Made by a program: the position numbers and the translations under genes
In this document: piece after piece, positions 6,776 through 11,072 of the stretch
Layout of the letters: the number at the start of each line of letters is the position of its first letter
Numbering within the stretch: the stretch's first letter is position 1
NCBI GenBank assembly: GCA_903870955.1
Contig: CAIQEX010000145.1
Coordinates: 1 to 11,072, forward strand
Reading direction: 5' to 3'
Length of the DNA stretch: 11,072 nucleotides
Source of the DNA: an uncultured beta proteobacterium
Lineage (GTDB): Bacteria > Pseudomonadota > Gammaproteobacteria > Burkholderiales > Burkholderiaceae_C
Notes under the pieces: model-generated
What the model was told of the DNA's origin: nothing
The model's input: only the letters and a program-made list of their open reading frames with translations
The model's database searches: none

Positions 6776-6819
6776 TATGTAATTTTTGCAGCACCGGGCA
6801 ACGGATTTGAAATTACATA
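6776..6819. repeat. Inverted repeat TATGTAATTT / AAATTACATA
   Basis: The arms are 6776-6785 and 6810-6819, perfect 10-bp reverse complements with 24 bp between them. The right arm overlaps the tentative -35 word TTGAAA (6807-6812) for the plus-strand transporter operon. The shared TGTAA core with the other inverted repeat makes a common binding protein plausible; the response regulator is the first candidate. Confidence 0.55.
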
Positions 6820-6905
6820 GCTATCAGCATAACCTCCGCGGCACTGACAGGTTCATGCAACCACTCGCTGACGCAGAAGCCTGCAGTTTTACACCATCAA
6901 TACCC

Positions 6906-6910
6906 AGGAG
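6906..6910 (+). promoter_or_regulatory. Ribosome binding site of the transporter binding-protein gene
   Basis: AGGAG lies ten bases before the ATG at 6921. It settles the start: the frame is open upstream to 6786, but the extra 45 residues would bury the signal peptide inside the protein. Confidence 0.75.
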
Positions 6911-6920
6911 AAAGTGCTCT

Positions 6921-8168
6921 ATGAAATCCAACCTTCGCCTTGTCGCGGCAAGCGCCCTGATTCTTTGCAACACCATGGCCCAAGCGGGCAACCTCACCAT
7001 TGAAAGCTGGCGAGTGGATGACAAAACACTCTGGGAAGACGTGCTGCTGCCCGCCTTCAACAAAGCCCATCCCAACATCAGCGTGAAGTTTTCGCCGACC
7101 TCGCCCCCCGAATACAACTCGGCCCTGAATGCACGCCTGACCGCAGGAACCGCCGGTGACCTGATCACCTGCCGTCCGTTTGATGTGTCGCTGGATCTGT
7201 TTAAAAAGGGACAGCTCGATGCACTCAACGGCGCTGCGGGCCTGAAGAATTTCCCCGACTCGGCTCAGGTGGCATGGCAGACGGACGATGGCAAATCCAC
7301 CTACTGCATGCCCATGGCCTCGGTGATTCATGGCTTCTTCTACAACAAGAAAGTGTTTGCCGAGATGGGCCTCAAGGTGCCTGAAACCGAAGCCGACTTC
7401 TTTGGCGTTCTCGACAAAATCAAGGCCGGTGGCAAGGTGGCTCCGCTGGCCCTGGGCACGGCCGACCAATGGGAAACCAACCAGATCGTGTTCACCAGCA
7501 TCGGTGCCAACCACTGGAAGGGTGAAGAAGGCCGCAAGGGTCTGATCGCCGGCAAAAAGAAGTTTACCGACCCGGAATTTGTCAGCACCTTTGATGTGAT
7601 GGCCAAGTGGGCCAACTACCTGCCCAAGGGCTACCAGGCCCAGACCTATGGCGACTCGCAAAATCTGTTTGGTACCGGCCGTGCTGCCATCTATCCCGCA
7701 GGCTCATGGGACATTTCCTATTTCGAGCAAAACAGCAAGGTCGAATTCGGCGCCTTCAAACCGCCGGTGCAAAAGGCGGGTGACCCCTGCTACATCTCGG
7801 ACCACACCGACATTGCCATGGGCATCAACAGCAAGAGCCCCAACAAGGCCGATGCCAAGGTCTTTCTGGAGTGGCTGGCCAGCAAGGATTTTGCCGACCT
7901 GTACACCAACAAGGTAACCGGCTTCTTCTCCCTGTCCAACCACAAGATCGAGGTCAAGAACCCGGTCGCCAAGGAAATGATCGGCTGGCGTAACCAGTGC
8001 AAGAGCACGATCCGCTTGAACGCCCAGATCATGAGCCGTGGCACCCCCAGCATGGAAAACGAGCTGTGGAATGTGGGCTCCCAAGTGATCAACCAGAAGA
8101 TGGCTCCCAAGGATGCTGCGGCGCAAATCCAGACCGGATTTTCCAAGTGGTACACGGCTGCCAAATAA
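6921..8168 (+). CDS. ABC transporter periplasmic sugar-binding protein (CUT1 type)
   Basis: This 415-residue family-1 solute-binding protein captures a sugar in the periplasm and hands it to the two permeases that follow. The signal peptide is clear: MKSNLR, hydrophobic core, and cleavage after AQA at residue 22. The mature start LTIESWRVDDKTLWEDVLLPAFNKAHP (about 24-51) and the central GRAAIYPAGSWDIS (253-265) and AMGINSK (299-305) are typical of binding proteins of CUT1 sugar importers (MalE/UgpB-like class). Four Cys remain in the mature chain (84, 129, 290, 360), enough for two disulfides. It is not closely similar by eye to the GtsA-like protein on the other side of the control region. 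The substrate is unknown; an amino sugar or oligosaccharide is plausible because nagA is near. Confidence 0.92.
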   Translation: MKSNLRLVAASALILCNTMAQAGNLTIESWRVDDKTLWEDVLLPAFNKAHPNISVKFSPTSPPEYNSALNARLTAGTAGDLITCRPFDVSLDLFKKGQLDALNGAAGLKNFPDSAQVAWQTDDGKSTYCMPMASVIHGFFYNKKVFAEMGLKVPETEADFFGVLDKIKAGGKVAPLALGTADQWETNQIVFTSIGANHWKGEEGRKGLIAGKKKFTDPEFVSTFDVMAKWANYLPKGYQAQTYGDSQNLFGTGRAAIYPAGSWDISYFEQNSKVEFGAFKPPVQKAGDPCYISDHTDIAMGINSKSPNKADAKVFLEWLASKDFADLYTNKVTGFFSLSNHKIEVKNPVAKEMIGWRNQCKSTIRLNAQIMSRGTPSMENELWNVGSQVINQKMAPKDAAAQIQTGFSKWYTAAK

Positions 8169-8186
8169 GTCTGCACGCGGCACCGA

Positions 8187-8211
8187 TCGATCACGCACCC
8201 GGCGTGATCGA
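8187..8211 (+). other. Intercistronic hairpin, 10-bp perfect stem, 5-nt loop
   Basis: TCGATCACGC (8187-8196) pairs perfectly with GCGTGATCGA (8202-8211) around ACCCG, and GGCA (8179-8182) can pair further out with TGCC (8218-8221). It lies in the 83-bp gap between the binding-protein gene and the first permease gene. There is no T-run after it. Hairpins in this place, as between malE and malF, commonly protect the 5' mRNA segment and let the binding protein be made in excess over the membrane subunits. Confidence 0.65.
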
Positions 8212-8251
8212 GCGCGCTGCCACACCAACCTTCCTCTGATCGGAGCCCCCT

Positions 8252-9166
8252 ATGCAACTGGGTTTTTCCTGGCGCGTGGCAGTTTTCCTGCTGCCGGCAC
8301 TGTGTATCTACGCGCTGTTTAGTGCCTTCCCTCTGCTGGACACCCTGCGTTTGGGGCTCTACACCGCCGATGAAAATGGTGTGCGCAGTTTTGCAGGCCT
8401 GTCCAACTACCTGACCATTCTGCAGGACCCGCAGTGGTCGCAGTCGTTCTGGAATGCGATGGCCAACAACCTGAAGTTCTTCGGCATTCACATGCTGTTG
8501 CAAAACCCCATCGGCTTGCTGTTGGCGGCCTTGCTGTCGCTGCGGGATGTGCGCTTCTCGGCCACCTACCGCACGGTGTTCTTTCTTCCCACCTTGCTGT
8601 CGGTGGTGATTGTGGGCTTCATCTGGCAACTCATTTTGTCGCCCTTGTGGGGCGTGTCTGAACGCCTGCTCGGCCTGGTGGGCCTGGGCGACTGGTTCGC
8701 GCCCTGGCTCGGCCTGGAGGGCAGCGCGCTGATCACGGTATCGATGATGTCGGTGTGGCAGTACATCGGCATCCCCATGATGCTGATCTATGCCGCCCTG
8801 ATTGCCATACCCGATGACATCGTCGAAGCGGCGCTGGTGGAAGGCGCATCGCCGTGGCGCATTTTCTGGTCGATCCGCCTGCCGCTGATTCTGCCCACGT
8901 TGGGTCTGGTCACCATCCTGACCTTCGTCGCAAACTTCAACGCCTTTGACTTGATCTACACCGTCAAGGGCGCCATGGCGGGCCCCAACTACAGCACCGA
9001 CATATTGGGCACGCTGTTCTACCGGACCTTCTTTGGTTACCAGTCGCAGGTCGCCAGTCCGACGATGGGTGCCGCTGTGGCCACCATCATGTTCCTGGTC
9101 ATTCTGGTCGGTGTGGCCGTGTACTTCCTGGCGATACAGCGCCGCCTGCAGCGCTTCGCGCTCTGA
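8252..9166 (+). CDS. Sugar ABC transporter permease, MalF/UgpA type
   Basis: This 304-residue inner-membrane subunit is one half of the transport channel. About six hydrophobic helices are visible (about 8-30, 78-97, 106-130, 160-187, 213-233, 272-296). The cytoplasmic EAA loop that docks on the ATPase is EAALVEGASPWRIFWSIRLP (192-211), close to the classical pattern. The length is that of UgpA-like permeases without the long extra MalF periplasmic domain. A CGGAG Shine-Dalgarno (8241-8245) stands six bases before the ATG. The second permease gene begins 16 bp after the stop. Confidence 0.94.
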   Translation: MQLGFSWRVAVFLLPALCIYALFSAFPLLDTLRLGLYTADENGVRSFAGLSNYLTILQDPQWSQSFWNAMANNLKFFGIHMLLQNPIGLLLAALLSLRDVRFSATYRTVFFLPTLLSVVIVGFIWQLILSPLWGVSERLLGLVGLGDWFAPWLGLEGSALITVSMMSVWQYIGIPMMLIYAALIAIPDDIVEAALVEGASPWRIFWSIRLPLILPTLGLVTILTFVANFNAFDLIYTVKGAMAGPNYSTDILGTLFYRTFFGYQSQVASPTMGAAVATIMFLVILVGVAVYFLAIQRRLQRFAL

Positions 9167-9182
9167 TTCCGTGAGACCCACC

Positions 9183-10037
9183 ATGCAACCCACGACCCAC
9201 TCCCTTCGCCCGAAACTGGCCACCAGCCGGGTCTTTGTGCACGTCACCTTGATCGCCTATCTGCTGTTGGCGCTGCTGCCCATCCTGCTGGTTTTCATGA
9301 ACTCGTTCAAGAGCCGCGACGCCATCTTCAGCGACCCGCTGGCCTGGCCCACTCCCGAGACTTTTTCACTCATCGGCTACACCAAGGTGCTGGGTCGCTC
9401 TGACGTATTGCATTACTTTGGCAACAGCTTTGTGGTGACGGTGGCCTCGCTGTTCTTCATCCTGCTGTTCGGTGCCATGGCCGCGTGGGCGTTGACCGAG
9501 TACCGTTTTAGCGGCAACCGCTGGCTGCGTTTTTTCTTCGCCTTTGGCATCATGGTGCCGATCCGGTTGGGCAGCGTATCCATCCTGCAACTGATGGTGC
9601 AATTCCAGTTGGTCAACACACTGACGGCACTCGTCATCGTCTATGTTGCCCAGGGTTTGCCACTGGCGGTGATGATCCTGTCCGAGTTCATGGGGCAGGT
9701 GCCGGGGGAACTGAAGGATGCCGCGCGCTGCGACGGCGTGGATGAATTCCGGATCTTCTTTCAGGTCATCCTGCCCTTGGTGCGCCCTGCCATTGCCACC
9801 GTCGCCGTCTTCACCATGGTGCCGATCTGGAACGATCTGTGGTTCCCGCTGATCCTGGCACCGTCAGAAAAAACCCAGACCATCACCCTGGGCATACAGC
9901 AGTTTGTCGGGCAATACGCCACCGACTGGAATGCCGTACTCGCCTCACTCTCGCTAGCCATCGTTCCGGTGGTCAGTCTCTACGCACTCTTCTCCCGTCA
10001 ACTCATTCGCGGTATCACCGCGGGTGCCGTCAAATAA
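9183..10037 (+). CDS. Sugar ABC transporter permease, MalG/UgpE type
   Basis: This 284-residue inner-membrane subunit pairs with the preceding permease. The N-terminus has the usual first helix followed by MNSFKSRDAIFSDPLAWP (39-56), a hallmark of the MalG/UgpE side of CUT1 importers. Helices follow at about 80-104, 114-126, 131-168, 200-227 and 250-270. The EAA loop is DAARCDGVDEFRIFFQVILP (179-198), with Asp in place of the first Glu but the key Gly185 kept. I start at the ATG at 9183, six bases after GTGAGA. The frame runs upstream to 9033, but that part overlaps the first permease gene. The ATPase gene begins 14 bp after the stop. Confidence 0.93.
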   Translation: MQPTTHSLRPKLATSRVFVHVTLIAYLLLALLPILLVFMNSFKSRDAIFSDPLAWPTPETFSLIGYTKVLGRSDVLHYFGNSFVVTVASLFFILLFGAMAAWALTEYRFSGNRWLRFFFAFGIMVPIRLGSVSILQLMVQFQLVNTLTALVIVYVAQGLPLAVMILSEFMGQVPGELKDAARCDGVDEFRIFFQVILPLVRPAIATVAVFTMVPIWNDLWFPLILAPSEKTQTITLGIQQFVGQYATDWNAVLASLSLAIVPVVSLYALFSRQLIRGITAGAVK

Positions 10038-10051
10038 AAGGCGCACATACC

Positions 10052-11072
10052 ATGGCAAGCGTTACTCTTTCCAAACTCTCCAAGTCCTACGGCAACAATC
10101 CGCCGGTTCTGCATGAAGTGGACCTGCATATCGAGCACGGCGAACTCGTGGTCTTGGTGGGGCCCAGTGGCTGCGGCAAATCCACCCTGTTGCGCATGCT
10201 CTGCGGGCTCGAATCCATCAGCAACGGCGAACTGCGCATCGGTGACGATGTCGTCAACCACCTGCCACCGGCGGAGCGCGGCATCGCGATGGTGTTCCAA
10301 AGCTACGCGCTGTACCCGCACATGTCGGTGTACCGGAACATGGCCTTTGGGCTCAAGCTGCATGGCTCGAGCCAAAGTGATATGGACCGGCGCGTCCGTG
10401 AGGCCGCCCGTGTCCTGCACATTGACCACCTGCTCGAGCGCCTGCCACGCGAGCTCTCGGGTGGTCAGCGCCAGCGTGTGGCGATTGGGCGAGCCATTGT
10501 GCGGGAGCCGCGTCTGTTTCTCTTTGATGAGCCGCTGTCCAACCTCGACGCCGCACTGCGCGCCAAGACCCGCATTGAACTCGCACGCCTGCACCGGGAC
10601 CTGGGTGCCACCATGGTTTATGTCACGCACGATCAGGTGGAAGCCATGACGCTGGGCGACAAAATTGTGGTGTTGAGTGAAGGCCGCGTGCAACAGGCGG
10701 GCACACCGCTGACGCTGTATCAGCAGCCGGCGAATCGCTTCGTGGCCACCTTTATTGGCTCACCGACGATCAATCTGCTACCGGCGACCGTGGTCGAGGT
10801 GAGCGAGCACGGCGTGCAAGTCCGTCTGGGCAATGGCGCCACGGCACTTGCAACCGTCAATGGACATGGCCTGCAGCCGGGAGAGACGGTCGAGATCGGG
10901 GTCCGCCCCGAACACTGTGATGTCCTGAGCGCCGGTGCGCGCCCGGATAGCCATGACCTGTTGCTCAACGCCGAGATCACGCTGGTGGAACACCTCGGCG
11001 AATCGAACCTGCTGTATGTGCGCACGGAAGATGGCCAGGACTTGATATTGCGCGGCGACGGCAATGCCGAGG
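10052..11072 (+). CDS. Sugar ABC transporter ATP-binding protein, MalK/UgpC type (partial, runs off the window)
   Basis: The reading frame is open from the ATG at 10052 to the last base, giving 340 residues; family members are about 350-370, so only a short C-terminal piece is missing. ATPase motifs are complete: Walker A GPSGCGKST (37-45), Q-loop Q83, signature LSGGQ (135-139), Walker B LFLFDEP (155-161), D-loop NLD (164-166) and switch H193. After about residue 235 a TOBE-type regulatory domain follows, with the typical IGVRPEH (288-294). It powers import through the two permeases, and closely related ATPases often serve more than one CUT1 transporter. AAAGG (10037-10041) is the likely ribosome binding site and overlaps the stop of the preceding permease gene. 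Confidence 0.95.
   Translation, partial: MASVTLSKLSKSYGNNPPVLHEVDLHIEHGELVVLVGPSGCGKSTLLRMLCGLESISNGELRIGDDVVNHLPPAERGIAMVFQSYALYPHMSVYRNMAFGLKLHGSSQSDMDRRVREAARVLHIDHLLERLPRELSGGQRQRVAIGRAIVREPRLFLFDEPLSNLDAALRAKTRIELARLHRDLGATMVYVTHDQVEAMTLGDKIVVLSEGRVQQAGTPLTLYQQPANRFVATFIGSPTINLLPATVVEVSEHGVQVRLGNGATALATVNGHGLQPGETVEIGVRPEHCDVLSAGARPDSHDLLLNAEITLVEHLGESNLLYVRTEDGQDLILRGDGNAE

Larger units (their letters stand above)
6638..6920. promoter_or_regulatory. Divergent control region between the sensor and transport operons
   Basis: This 283-bp region must drive both the minus-strand binding protein-regulator-kinase operon and the plus-strand ABC transporter operon. It contains two long-spaced 10-bp inverted repeats (6646-6655 with 6715-6724; 6776-6785 with 6810-6819) that share a TGTAA/TTACA core, and an AT-rich block at about 6740-6787 with two palindromes. 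A weak sigma-70-like pair for the plus strand is TTGAAA (6807-6812), 17 bp, TAACCT (6830-6835). On the minus strand the candidate is TTGTAA, 16 bp, TATGCG, within 6694-6721. Both pairs are poor matches and only tentative. No gene is supported inside it. Confidence 0.6.

Noticed and set aside
6786..6920. 45-residue N-terminal extension of the transporter binding protein
   Set aside because: A good Shine-Dalgarno and a proper signal peptide start at 6921, and the extension lies in the control region.
7790..9247. 485-codon minus-strand open frame across the binding-protein and permease genes
   Set aside because: It spans the ends of two clear plus-strand genes and has a low-complexity His/Gln/Arg-rich translation without recognisable domains.

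Overview
The window reads as chromosomal DNA of a high-GC betaproteobacterium, most likely Burkholderiales/Comamonadaceae. This is an inference from composition and from the style of the sugar-transport and two-component genes; no rRNA or marker gene is present to confirm it. Nine genes are supported. They form an amino-sugar/carbohydrate acquisition neighbourhood.

Left edge (1-1325): a minus-strand EamA/DMT-family inner-membrane exporter (99-1034), visibly less GC-rich than the rest, followed at its 3' side by a perfect 14-bp inverted repeat (65-95) and a 16-bp AT palindrome (8-23). Its start faces a GntR/HutC-type regulator across a 291-bp divergent gap. That gap carries a striking set of AAGTGG boxes repeating every 11 bp just ahead of the regulator.

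Regulator and deacetylase (1326-3175, plus strand): the GntR-family regulator and nagA (N-acetylglucosamine-6-phosphate deacetylase) are 23 bp apart and look like one operon. NagA carries the HxH metal motif and the other expected active-site residues.

Sensory operon (minus strand, 6637 down to 3165): a GtsA-like (glucose/mannose type) periplasmic sugar-binding protein, then an OmpR-family response regulator, then an EnvZ-like histidine kinase. Spacing is 13 bp and then a 14-bp overlap. There are no permease or ATPase genes in this operon, so the binding protein may act as a sensing partner of the kinase (a three-component sensor), or may share the divergent transporter. The kinase has Gly instead of the usual acidic residue right after its phospho-accepting His. 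Its 3' end overlaps the 3' end of nagA by 11 bp, convergently.

Transport operon (plus strand, 6921 to beyond 11072): a second sugar-binding protein, two CUT1-type permeases and a MalK/UgpC-type ATPase that runs off the window end. A strong 10-bp-stem hairpin lies between the binding-protein gene and the first permease gene. The sensory and transport operons diverge from a 283-bp control region rich in palindromes and paired TGTAA/TTACA boxes, the most likely target of the response regulator.

Taken together, the likely logic is that an external sugar is bound in the periplasm and sensed by the two-component system, which controls the divergent ABC importer, while the GntR-nagA operon deals with N-acetylglucosamine-6-phosphate inside the cell. 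The deaminase, the kinase or PTS and any chitinase are not in the window, so the transported sugar is not proven. No mobile elements, tRNA, rRNA or CRISPR arrays were seen.
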